Origin: Manihot esculenta
Lineage: Eukaryota; Streptophyta; Magnoliopsida; Malpighiales; Euphorbiaceae
Direction of reading: 5' to 3'
Assembly (NCBI RefSeq): GCF_001659605.2
Contig: NC_035169.2
Coordinates: forward strand, 6,977,610 to 7,041,609
Length of the DNA: 64,000 nucleotides
A model generated the notes under the pieces. The model did no database searches. It saw only the letters and a list, made by a program, of their open reading frames with translations, and was not told where the DNA came from. Numbering within the stretch: the stretch's first letter is position 1; every line of letters starts with the position of its first letter. This document shows, one piece after another, positions 37,479 through 48,500 of the stretch. The position numbers were made by a program, and so were the translations under genes.

Positions 37479-37912
37479 ATGATTTTTGTGGCTTCCGACA
37501 TAGATATTCCGTTAACTTTTGGTTTGGGCTTGTACACGAGGCTGATTAAGATGCCACCGACGGCCGAGCTAAGCTGCAGAAGAAAAGATACCACAATATG
37601 AGGTATTTGCTATTTAATACCATAATCAGATTTTATGGAAGCTTTTATAAATGAGAGAATAGCACCCGTATATTGTTATGTCTTTCTTAAAGGGTTATGG
37701 AGCCGCAATCTGCCGAAGAAAAGCAAAGGCTTTTCAAGCTAATGAGAAACCTCAATTTCAATGGAGAATCAGGTTCTGATCCTTAAACACCAACTGCCCA
37801 AACTTCAGCTGGTATGACTGTGTCAGATGGTTTTTATTCTCCAGAGTTCAGGGGGTGATTTTGGAGCTGGCCTTTTAGATCTTCATGCAATCTATCTGAG
37901 GTATGTCTCTTT
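37479..37912 (+). pseudogene. Decayed copy of the unknown two-exon gene at 44172-44612
   Basis: Matches both exons of the unit-2 gene. The first exon (37479-37587) keeps the ATG and reading frame. Its splice donor is changed from GT to AT (GAAAAG|AT against GAGAAG|GT in unit 2). The second exon (about 37690-37912) has indels, an in-frame stop near the 'CCTTAAACACC' segment and an added G in 'CAGGGGGTG'. It therefore cannot make the product its sister could make. Confidence 0.6.
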
Positions 37913-37919
37913 ATGGAGT

Positions 37920-38620
37920 GCCAAGGGGCAAGTCCAAACTTTTTTTTTTTGGTAACAGATATGATTATCAAGGACCCAATATTTAGAGGAGGTTTGCTTA
38001 ACCATTAAGAATCATCCACTAAAATATTCAGGATAATTTGACAGTTGTTGCTTATGTGGCCTTAAAATGGAGCACCTGATCATAAAAGTAGTTTCCCCTC
38101 TTTTCCTCCATCGGTTTTAGGCACTTCTTATTATTTGCCTCTCCATTTACATTCATTACTGGAATAGAAAAGAGTCAGAGGAAGGCTTTATTTGTAAATG
38201 GAGGATAAATTCTGCACCAGAATAATTTATTTCACCATTGACTATAAGAGAGAATATTGATTAACGGCAAAAAAATTCAAAGAAAATAGATCTTATTTAT
38301 ATTAATGAAAAAGAATTTTAGGAATACTTTAATGTAATTTTAAAAATACAAAATATTTTACTAAGTTAAATCAAATCATAACAATCCTTTATAAATCAGT
38401 GTACAATTGGATAGATTAGTCATATGATCACACTTTTATTTAATAAAGAAAGCCAAAAAACCGTGTGGAGTGTGAGGCGTGAACCATGAAGTTTCTTTTG
38501 TCGGCTTCCCTCTCCTGTGAGTGGGGCCAGAGAGTCTATAATCCACGAGGAACCTTCCTAAACATGAGGTGGTCTTGGGTCTACCTATCTCAGGAGCTCC
38601 AGGACTTTCTATTTCATTAA
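37920..38620. other. Upstream region of the truncated FAR1-related gene
   Basis: Non-coding. It aligns by eye with 44620-45390 in unit 2, including 'GTTTCTTTTGTC' and 'CTTCCCTCTCCTGTG'. Confidence 0.5.
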
Positions 38621-38625
38621 CTCCA

Positions 38626-38634
38626 TATATAAAG
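38626..38634 (+). promoter_or_regulatory. TATA box of the truncated FAR1-related gene
   Basis: TATATAAAG, 127 bp before the ATG. The same site is kept at 45392-45400 in front of the full-length copy, so both copies carry a similar core promoter. Confidence 0.6.
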
Positions 38635-38760
38635 ATCCAGACTTTGTTTGACATGGAGCATGTTCCACCTTCTCCTTTTCTCTCCTTTTCTCTAGTTTCT
38701 TTCTTTCTATAATTTCTATTTCACAACCCAGCGATTTGTCTCTTTTGCTTCTCCAAGCCA

Positions 38761-40955
38761 ATGGCAGAAACTTCTCATTCTGTGACTAGGGCTGCTGCAA
38801 CACTTAGTAGTATGGGTGCTGCCCAACATTCCAACATGGATTTCTGGTACGATGTCTATACTAAAAATCAAGAAGATTCAGTAGTAGGGCCTTCGAGGCT
38901 GGATTACGAATGGGGCTATGTTTTTGGCAACTCATCGCCTAAGACAAAGAAGAGGAAGAAGGATGTGGGCAGCACCAGTACCGCATGTAGTAACAGTGAT
39001 CTTTCAGAGGCTCTGTCTGCAATTTCTGCACATCTGAGTCTATCTTCGTCTGGATCATCATCTAGAGAAGGAGATCAGTATCAAGATACTGATAAGGATG
39101 TTGCTGGATTCATGAAGAATCATGCTGGAATTCCTCAAGATGAGGTAAGGTCCCTTGCCCCTTCCCCTTCTTTCTTGTCTTATTTTTATTTTTATTCTTA
39201 TCCTTTTTGCTGTATCTGAAATTTTGAAAATTTTTGAGGGATGTGTTTATTGTAGACCTGCAGTCCCAATTTTTTACTAACCCTATTTTTCTATGTTAAA
39301 ATAGAAAGAAGGAGAGATTAATAATAGTAATAATGATGAAGGAGGTATGCATTATAATTGTAAGATATAATAACAATGTTTTTTTCTTTAATTTGTCAAA
39401 TTGGCTTGGGCTACAGAAAGTAACCATTCCTTTGGCTAACCACAGCCATCAATAATTTCACCAATTTTGGCGAGGCAGAAGGATACATCTTCGTTAAAGA
39501 AAAGACAATCAAAGAATCATTTACATAGCATGTCCACTGCTTCTTTGTTAATGCAACTTGCCATTGCCCTCCATACAGTATCATGTTATCATCTACATTT
39601 TTCAATAGCTTCTCTTTGGAAGCTATTTGTTTAATGCTTTAGATTCCACTAATGTATTCCAAGTTGCATACTATTGTTCTCTTCCCTCCAATCTTAATCT
39701 TCAAATACAAAACCATATCCCGTATGAAATGGTTAGAGTCTTACCAGGGATAACTTTGCAAATGCATAACCTTGTCCTCATTTCTAGTCAGAAAGAAATC
39801 TATTTGACTATGGGTACCTTCACTTTAAAGGTAATAAAGTTTGATTTCCTTTTGTTGAAAAGAATGTTTATCAAAATCAAATTCTACTAGAATGACCTCT
39901 TCCTTATTCCTACTCCAATATCAAACCCTCTTTGCAACCTTACAAACCTCTTATTGATGCTACTCACATGTCCAATCAAATCTCTCATAATAAGATTTTA
40001 TGTTCATTGGAAATATCTTGAATTAAAGTATCCATATCTTCCAAAACTTGCTTTCAGCTTCCTCATCCAGACCCACTTGAGGTTGTTATACACTAAAAGT
40101 GATAGTAGTCTCTTTTTCCAACATTGGTTTCAATTAGTTAATCCTATTATAAAAAATCTTCACTCCAAAAACCTCATCTTCAAGTCCTATTCTACTGTGA
40201 TAATTAATGAAAAAAAATGCAACTTTTTCTTCTCATGATGAATCATAAGAAAATTTTTGTGCGTTGGAGGATGATAGTACCATAATTTACAATTAACATA
40301 GGTTCATATTCTTCAACTAACTTCTTTTTTTTTTTTTTACCAGACACTGGATAATTCAATGGAAAACTGTTCAAGTTTTGACACTCATTCAATGTCATCA
40401 GAGAGTGATGAAGATGATGAACTATCATCTAATAGCAATGAAGATGAGATGCAAGCTGAAGGAACTCAGAAAGATCATTTTCAAGTACCAGAACTTGGAA
40501 CGGCATTCTCTTCTGAAGGCGAGGCTTATGAATTTTACAGTAGATATGCTAAAGGAATTGGCTTCATTGTAAGAAAAGGAAAGGTGCGACGATCATCCAA
40601 TGGAGACATTCGAGAACGGTTCTTTTTTTGTTCGAGAGAAGGGTTTCGGTCAAAGAAGCAAGCAAATAAGCTAACCAAGTTCAAGAGAAAAGAAACTAGA
40701 ACAGGCTGCAGAGCCAGGATGAGGTGTACAGTTGAAAATGGAAAATGGGTAATCTCCCAATTTTCTCAGAAGCACAATCATCAACTATATGGTTTCACTA
40801 AAACCTCTGAGCCCAACTTGGCCTCTAGAGATGAAGCTACAGTGGCAAAAGATGCTGGGGCAGTGAAATATTTTGAGTTTGCCAAGATGGATTTCAGTAA
40901 AACCCCTAAACTATCAACTAAAGATCTAGCTTTTATCATTCTGTTTGTTTGCTAA
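38761..40955 (+). CDS. Truncated FAR1-related protein (DNA-binding domain only) fused in frame to HAT14 sequence
   Basis: Two exons, 38761-39144 and 40344-40955, join in frame to encode 331 aa. The N-terminal exon (opening MAETSHSV, with a KTKKRKKD basic patch) matches that of the gene at 45520. Exon 2 holds an acidic Ser-rich linker and a complete FAR1 zinc-finger DNA-binding domain: FYSRYAKGIGF, CSREGFRSKKQ, GCRARMRC and HNHQ. After residue about 313 the FAR1-related sequence stops and PKLSTKDL follows, in the same frame as in HAT14 exon 1, ending with FIILFVC. The transposase-like and SWIM domains are lost. Arabidopsis FRF proteins, which keep only the FAR1 domain, are known relatives of this shape. 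The product could compete for DNA sites, or the gene may be a transcribed pseudogene. The intron (39145-40343) holds an antisense RTE fragment. Confidence 0.75.
39530..40220 (-). mobile_element. RTE-type LINE endonuclease fragment in the intron
   Basis: Read on the minus strand, with frameshifts, it shows RTE endonuclease landmarks: a GHV...GFDIGVGIR stretch (about 39900-39970), SQIDFFLTR (about 39775-39800), then W..MASCINKEA (about 39540-39575). It has many stops and no intact ORF. The paralogous intron at 45919-48653 carries the following (linker plus reverse transcriptase) part of an RTE, in the same orientation. Confidence 0.6.
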
Positions 40956-43022
40956 GAGTCCAAAAGAAAGAGCAATGAAAACTTTAACAACTTTTTATTT
41001 TCTTTTCACATTTTTCCCAGAAAGCAATTCCCTATCAGCCCCTTTTTATTTCTTTTGATTTTAGTGTATCACAGCTTTGCTATGATTTTAAAGATCTGGG
41101 CATTGCATTTTTTGCATATTAATTAGCTTGTGGGTTCTTGTTGTTTCTTAATGTTACAGTGGCGTCTGAACGGGTTTCCACGGAGGAATCAGATAGGGGG
41201 TTTGATATCAACCGGCTACCAGTGGAGGAGGCAGAAGAAGGGGCGGCGCTGTCATCTCCCAACAGCGGTATGTCATCATTTCGGATGGATTTTGGGATTA
41301 GGAGCAGCGGAGGTGGTAGATGCAATAAAAGAGATACGGAGGCTTTGAAGAAACTCAGACTTTCTAAAGAGCAATCAGCTTTCCTGGAAGAAAGCTTCAA
41401 AGAACACAGTACCGTCAATCCTGTAAGTCAAATCCAGAACAATTCCTTCTTTTCTTTTCTTTTTCATCCATTTTTCGTCAGTTAAATAAAATTTTGATTG
41501 CTTGTGTATAAGTTCTATAGTAATGAAGTGAGCTCAAAATGTGCAGAAACAAAGGCTTGCTTTAGCAAGGCAATTTAATCTTCGTTATGACCAAGTGGAA
41601 TTGTGGTTTGGGAACAGAAGAGCTAGGTATGCACAAGCCTGCCTTTTGATTGGGACATGAATGCTTTATTTGGGGCATTTTTGATAACCCATTTTTGAAT
41701 AACTTGTGTTTTTGTGCTCTTTTGAATTCATATAGCACAAAGTTGAAGCAGGCAGAGGTGGACTCTGAGTTTTTAAAGAGATGCTGCCAAACACTGACAG
41801 AAGAGAACAGAAGGCTGCAGAAGGAATTGCAAGAATTAAGAGCACTGAAAGCTTTTCACCTACCCGATTTTTAAGCATATAGAGAAAGAGGGCGAGAAGC
41901 AAGAGAAAGGGGGTGAGAACCGCGATTCCAGTGTCAGCACTCTCTGGCCTTCAGGCGGAGAGTGTCTGTTTTGTTTTGTTTTCGCTTCTTTGTCTTTGTT
42001 TTTTCTATTCTATGTAGGTAATGTTTGTTGGGAGTTTTTTGGTGTGAGTTTGTAAGGATTTTTTTTCGTTCAATGATTTTGGGCTTGCTCTGTGACAACA
42101 GGGCATTAGGATTGGTGAAAATTGGTCAGGGTCTTTAGATTGGGTGGCTCTATGGTTATCTTGGACTGAAAATGTAATGGGCCAATCCTCTATTTTGCCG
42201 ATCTCGATCGTGGCTCATGGTGGCTCACAGTGGTTTCTAGTGACTTCTTGTTTACTGACGAGGTTTATCACAGGCTTCTTTCTGGGTTTGTATATGGTTA
42301 GTTGCATGGTTTGGGTTTTTCATAAAATATTTTGCTGAGGTTGAGTCTGGTGATGATGGCTTTGTTGATTGCATTTCTGGTCTGGTTGGTGGTTTTCCGA
42401 TGTGGTTGAGGGCAGTAGATGGCCTAGATGCTGAGCGTTGTTGTGCAGTGGGGTGAGTCTGGTCGATTGGCACTGTTTGCATGCGGTTGGCAAAGCTTAG
42501 GTTATTTGAACAGTTTGATCTCGATTGTTTGTGCTTTGGGTTGTATCAGTTTGATTTGGTTAGTTGGATTGTCCATCTGAGTTAGGCCGAGTTTTAGCTT
42601 GGTATATTGCTCTGTTGTAGTTAATTCTTAGCTCCATAGGCCTTGAAAAATGCAATGGGTCTCGCATAGGTCAGAGAAAAAAAAAACTTCCCTACCTTTT
42701 TACTTGCAACTTCCAGACACTACTCTCACCATGTGCCCTCCTGAAGTAAGTGGCGATTACTGCAACCGCCTCCGCCTCCGCCTCTGCTAGCGCCACTACT
42801 AATAATACTACTACCACCACCATCACCAGCAGCAACAACAACAGTAAACACCCAGCGGCTATCAAGGCCGCCACTACTACCATCCTTTTAACTACCACCA
42901 CTAGCAACAAAAATTCTACATCACCATCACTGGTTAATAAGCCTAGGTTATATCCCTTCACTGCCCAAGTTCACATGTCCCAAGCTGAAGCTGATTCTGA
43001 AGCTCACCAAGCTGCTTCATGA
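40900..43022 (+). pseudogene. 5'-truncated HAT14-like pseudogene
   Basis: Starts inside HAT14 exon 1; about 234 bp covering most of exon 1 and the start of intron 1 are missing after AAAGATCTAG (40929). Exon 2 (41160-41422) has an in-frame 57-bp deletion just before the homeodomain. Exon 3 (41547-41626) changes the recognition helix from WFQNRRAR to WFGNRRAR, losing the conserved Gln50. Exon 4 begins at 41736 with AGC in place of AGG, changing the last Arg of the helix to Ser. After the zipper a foreign insert brings a stop at 41874. The C-terminal part resumes at about 42688, with CPSCE destroyed, and ends QAAS at 43022. No promoter or start codon of its own remains. Confidence 0.88.
41868..42687 (+). 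mobile_element. Insert of about 0.8 kb with an oligo(A) end inside the HAT14 pseudogene
   Basis: The pseudogene matches its parent up to the zipper (LRALK) and again from ACTTCCCTACC at 42688. Between them lie about 820 bp absent from the parent, ending GGTCAGAGAAAAAAAAAA. The oligo(A) end suggests a retro-inserted SINE, LINE end or transcript. No domain is recognised, and a clean target duplication cannot be made out. Confidence 0.55.
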
Positions 43023-44160
43023 CACATGGCCAAGGTGAAATTAGTGACTATAAAGGAATGGGAAAAAAAGATGGAACACAGAGAAGCACAACTCCATATT
43101 CATATGTAACTATTTGGGAGTTACATGGGCTCAAACTTGAAGGAATTCTTTGTAAAACATTCTATTGAAGAGTGTCTGTTGACTGGTGATGAGGAATTGC
43201 ATTAGAAGAGATTTTGCTAGAAAGATCTCAATTTTATGGAACTATAACTGAATATAGTTTGAAGATTTATTTAATCCTGTGTCTTTAAAAGCCCAGAATT
43301 AATATTTTAAAAGATTATTTTATGTAATCGTTTATATATAATGATAATAAAATTTTCTGTTATTATAATAAAATTCATAAATTATAATAAAATTATACGT
43401 AAAAACACAAGAATTAATACTTCAATGATAAATTCCTATATCAAAAATTTTGAGACTTTATTTTTTATCCAAAGGTAAGAAATGCAATTTAATCATTAAA
43501 TTTTTTTTCAAATAAATGTTTTCCATATTTTGTGATGTTTGCAATACTAATGAAATTAGTTGGAGAAAATATTTTAATAATAAAAAAGATAATTAAGTTA
43601 ATTTTAATGAAAATAACTTATTTTAAAGAAGTTATTTTTTAAACTTTAAAATTCTTATTAATCGTTATATATAAAAATATAAATATTTTTTGTTTCTAAA
43701 TTATAATCAAGTATATTTTTTGGAAAAAAAAATTTTCTTATATAAATTATTTTTCTCAAACAAATCCAACCTGATAATGTTTAGTTAGATTATAATTAAT
43801 GTTGGCTAGCTCATATAATTTTTCTTAAAAAATTTGTAGATTTTGCGATTTAAGCTTTCTTGATTAAATATCCAACAATATAATAATAGAAATTGGAAGT
43901 TTGAGACCCAAATTTCCTTGGGGGTGAAATATTACATTCTCGTGTGCTACAAGTTTTGCACGTGAGCTGCTTGCTGAAATGCCTGAGAAAAATCTGGCTT
44001 CTGAAATTGTGCCCTCTACATTGACTTATCAAATTCCTCTCGCATCTCGTGTGCCATTCTGATGAAAATCTTATTGATGGAATGGATAATTATGTTCTAG
44101 TTTATTGGTAAGTTATATAAATAATTGCTTTTTTCACTTTATCTTAATGCAATAAAATTA
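43023..44160. other. Intergenic DNA in unit 2
   Basis: HAT14-like 3' UTR sequence to about 43260, then AT-rich filler. Homology to unit 1 upstream of the unknown gene resumes at about 43930. No gene was seen. Confidence 0.5.
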
Positions 44161-44171
44161 TACTGAATTCA

Positions 44172-44612
44172 ATGATTTTTGTGGCTTCCGACATAGATAT
44201 TGCGTTTGCTTTTGGTTTGGAAGCGTACATGAGGCTGGTTAAGATGCCACTGACGGCCGAGCTAAGCTGCAGAAGAGAAGGTACGCAGATATGAAGTATT
44301 TAATATTATAATCCGATTGTATGAAGCTTTTATAAATGGGAGAATAGCATCCATATTGTCATGTCTTTTGTTAAAGAGTTATGGAGCCGCAATCTGCCCA
44401 AGAAAACAAAGGCTTTTCAAGCTAATGAGAAACCTCAATTTCAACGGAGAATCAGCCTGATTCAATCAAGTTCTGATCCTTATACACCAACTGCCCAAAA
44501 TTCAGCTGTTATTGCTGTGTCTGATGGTTTTTATTCTCCAGAGTTCAGGGGTGATTTTGGAGCTGGCCTTTTAGATCTTCATGCCATGGACGATACAGAG
44601 CTTCTACCTGAG
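44172..44612 (+). CDS. Unrecognised small two-exon gene (or 5' part of one)
   Basis: I do not recognise this family. Two pieces fit as exons: 44172-44280, opening with ATG (MIFVASDIDIAF) and ending at a GTACGC donor, and 44377-44612, after a TTAAAG acceptor. They join in frame into 115 aa, ending LLDLHAMDDTELLPE before a GTATGT donor. If that donor is not used the frame continues to 44723. The product has no signal peptide or membrane helix and is mixed in charge. The sister copy at 37479 has lost its donor and frame while this one stayed open, a weak sign of constraint. Later exons, if any, were not found. It could be an old gene fragment. Confidence 0.35.
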
Positions 44613-44619
44613 GTATGTC

Positions 44620-45391
44620 TCTTTATGGAGCGCCAAGGGGCAAGTCCACTTTTTTTCTTTTTTCTTTTTGCAACAGATATGATTATCAAGGGCAGGGAGG
44701 CTTATTTACAGGAAACAATATGAATAAGTTAAACGAAATTTGCTTATCCATAAAGAATAATCCACTAAAATATGCAGAATAATTTGACAGTTGTTGCTTC
44801 TGTGACCTTAAAATGGAGCAACTTATAAAAGCAGTTTCCACCCATCTCATCTTTTTTGGGCACTTCTTAGTATTTGCCTCGCCATTTACATTCATTACTG
44901 GAATAAGGAGACAGAAAGAAGGTTTTATTTGTAAATATAGGATAATTTCAGCATTAGAACAATTTATGTCACTATTGATTATAAGAGAGGACAATGATTA
45001 ATGATAAAAAGATTCAAAGAGGAAGAATGTTCTTTTATATTAATGGAAATAAATTCTAAAATTATTTTAATATAATTTACAAAATACATGATATTCTAAT
45101 TAATTAAGTCAAAAGATAGGGATAACATGGTAATTAGTCCTATATAAATTAGTGAACAATGGGATAGATAAGTCATATGATCACACTTTTATTTAATAAA
45201 AAAAAACCTTTAAAAACTGTGAGAAGTGTGAACTATGAAGTTTCTTTTGTCAGCTTCCCTCTCCTGTGGCTGTGGGTAGGGCCACAGGGAGTCAATTGTC
45301 CACGGGGAGCCCTTCCTAAACATGAGATGTCTCTGGTATACCTATCTTAGGTGCTCCAGGACTATTCATATTATCAACCAGATTAACTACT
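44620..45391. other. Upstream region of the FAR1-related gene
   Basis: Non-coding. It corresponds to 37920-38620 of unit 1. Nothing beyond the TATA box downstream is recognisable. Confidence 0.5.
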
Positions 45392-45400
45392 TATATAAAG
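45392..45400 (+). promoter_or_regulatory. TATA box of the full-length FAR1-related gene
   Basis: TATATAAAG, 120 bp before the ATG, conserved with 38626-38634. Confidence 0.6.
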
Positions 45401-45519
45401 ACCCAGATTTTGTTTGAAATGGAGCAAGTTCCACCTTCTCCTTTTCTCGACTTTCTTCCTCTCTATAAGTTTTATTTCACAACCCAGCGACAATTTGTCT
45501 CTTTTGCTTCTCCAAGCCA

Positions 45520-48500
45520 ATGGCAGAAACTTCTCATTCTGTTACTGGGCCTGCTGCATCACCCAGTAGTCTGGGTGCTGCCCAAAATTCCAACATGGAT
45601 TTCTGGTACGATATCTACAATAACCATCTAAATGATTCAGTAATAGGACCTTCGAGGCTGGACTATGAATGGGGTTATGTTTTTGGCAACTCATCGTCCA
45701 AGACAAGGAAGAGGAAGAAGAAGGATGTGGGCAGCACCAGTACTGCATATAGTAACAGTGATCTTTCAGAGGCTCTGTCTGCAATTTCTGCACATCTGAG
45801 TCTATCTTCGTCTGGATCATCATCTTTACATAGCTCTAGAGAAGGAGATCAATATCAAGATACTGAGAAGGATGTTGCTGGATTCATGAAGAATCATGTT
45901 GGAATTTTTCAAGATGAGGTATGTCCCTTGCGTATTTTTATTTAAAAAATCGATCTTGCCCCTTCCCCTTCTTTTTTGTCTTATTTTCGTTTTTATTCTC
46001 ATCTTTTTTGCTATATCTGAAATTTTAAATTTTTGAGGGATGCATTTATTGCAGACAGCAGTGTCAAATTTCTACTGACCGGTTTATTGCAGAGATTGAA
46101 TAGGCATTATAAGTTTAAGATATTACGACATTTTTTTTTTCAATTATATGTCAAATTGGCTAACCACACCCTTCAATTATTAATTTTGATTGGGTGGAAA
46201 AGAATAAATCTTTATTATACTGAAGAAAAGACGATCAAAGTACCATTTTCAGAAACAGCTAACATAATCAGCTTCCTAAACTGTTTAAGTGTAAGTGTGT
46301 TATGGAATTGTGAAATATATAATACTCATTAAAAGGAAGTCTGGATCTGTCTCTTTGCATAGATGGGGTCTCACTCTGGTCTTAGCACTTAGGACCTACA
46401 GGAAGTAGATTAGAGGTACACAGGGGAGATCCTGGTTGGACCTTTGACGCTCAAATTAGAGTTGGAATATTTTTTAGAAAGTGAATAGGGATGAACGAGT
46501 ATGGAGGAGAGGGGAATGGGAAAGAAGAAATTTATGTTTCTTAAGCAGGCCTATTTATAATAGAGTAAAGAAAGATAATAGAGTAAAGAAATTTATGTTA
46601 TGCTTTAGCTGTTAGTGTTCACTCTTATACAATATTTCTGGTCTGACTATAATCCTGTATAATTTATCTTTAACATTATCAGTGATCTGACAATCGCATA
46701 ATACACCCTATGTCACTCCTCCATTTAACCTATCATGTATTGATCCTATCTGTAACTCTATTCTCATACATGAAAAAATAAATACTTGAACGAATTGCAT
46801 TTAGGCACCAAATATCATCCAAACGAAATTCACCCCTATTTCTTCTATATGAGAGCTAAATTCATACTATATATATTTCATCTCACTTCTAATTAGCTTA
46901 AAACCTTGCTCTAAAGAATCCCCCATAACTTTAACTTTTGATCTACTCTTTGCTAGTTTCATCCATTGAGACAATATCATCAAGGAGATAATATGCAACA
47001 TGAGACATAACCTTGAATATGACTACTCAACACATTTATAACTAAGGTGAACATGTACATGGCACATGCTCAAAGCCAATCCTTAACGTCAATCTATTGT
47101 TATGGAAAACTCGTCTATGTTCCCCCGTCTTTACCCTCGTGACAACTTTCTCATACATGTTCTTAATATTATTTATATACTTGAGATACTTCTTTCTTCT
47201 TTAGGACTCACCAAAAAACTTTTTTTCAGTATTTTATTATTTATTTTTCTAAGTCAATAATATCATGTGTTGAATCTCATATCAGTTGTGGAAAGGGTAA
47301 TGTGCCTCTTATATGGACCCATAGACACTCGTCCCCTTTGAGCTAGCTTTTGAGGTAAGTTAGACGGGTTCAAAGCTAGTTTTTAGGGTAAATTAGGCCT
47401 AGTCCAAATTTAATATGGTATTAGAGTCTCTCATGTTGGGCCTCCCATAAATATGTCACACACCAGTCAAATTCTAGGTTGGGCGCGAGGGGTGTGCATT
47501 GAATCCCACGTATCAGATCCTCCTAATGTTGGGCCTCTTATAAATATGCCACACACCAGTAAAATTCAGGATTGGGAGCGAGGGGGCATGCGTTGAATCC
47601 TGTGTGGGTTGTGCAAAGGGATAACATGCCATTATATGGGTCATAGACACTCCTTTCCCTCGAACTAGTTTTAGAGGTAAGTTAGACCTAATCCAAATTT
47701 AACACCATACATAAAGCTTTTTTTCTCTCGATGTATATTTTTATGAATCTTCTTATGAAAAAGATAAACTTTATTGTATATTTACCAGGCATAACGCCAA
47801 AATGGTTCTTTGATACCTTAGTAATGTTAAGTGTGTGCTTATCACTTTTAGATTTTTCATATGACTTGTCAGTTTAATACCAGGATAGTTTGTATGCCTT
47901 TAGACAATTCTACTCCTTCGTTTTTAAAGATAACAACCAAAGTTCTCTTAGTCCAGTTATTTTGCATTTTTTTTCCCAATTTTTATGTGCTATTGTATAG
48001 CTTGGTTAGCCAAGCTACTCCAACCTCCTTAAGGCACTTCCATACTTCTATAGGGATGCCACATGGGCTGCAAAGGGCTATTTAACTTTGAATCTGATTC
48101 TACAAATTGTAATTAAGGTTCGTCTCTACAAACAAACATCAATAGTTTTGAAGCAATCTTCATGACTTGTATTGAACAATTTATCCAAGTAGCTTCTCCA
48201 TCTCTCTTTAATCTCATTCTCTCCCGACAAAACTTGTTGATCATCCTTAATGCACTTGATTTAAATCTGTACTCCTCTTTTTCTTGAGCTGTACTAGCAT
48301 GTATGTTTCCTTCTCCCCTCCTGTGTCATCAACCTCATTCAAATTGGTTAGATATGTACTATAAATCTCACTGATTGCTTTCTTAGCTTCTCTCCTTGTT
48401 ATCTTATATTTCCCGAACGCCTCCCATCTTTTGCCATTCGTAACTTTCTTATATCATTTCCTTTTTATTTTAGTATCCTTTTGAAACTCTCACTTCTCTG

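Larger units (their letters stand above)
31727..40899 (+). repeat. Tandem duplication, unit 1 (HAT14-like - unknown gene - FAR1-related 5' half)
   Basis: The same ordered sequence recurs in unit 2 (40900-49218). It runs from HAT14 exon 1 ('CCCTAAACTATCAACTAAAG') through introns, intergenic DNA, the unknown gene, FAR1-related exon 1 and part of exon 2. Unit 1 has about 3.6 kb more DNA between 33600 and 37240, including the MITE at 34177-34601. The join to unit 2 is at about 40899/40900. Confidence 0.85.

Noticed and set aside
42692..43022. Overlapping frames rich in Ala/Val and Thr/Ser
   Set aside because: They are the decayed, low-complexity C-terminal part of the HAT14 pseudogene and its complement.
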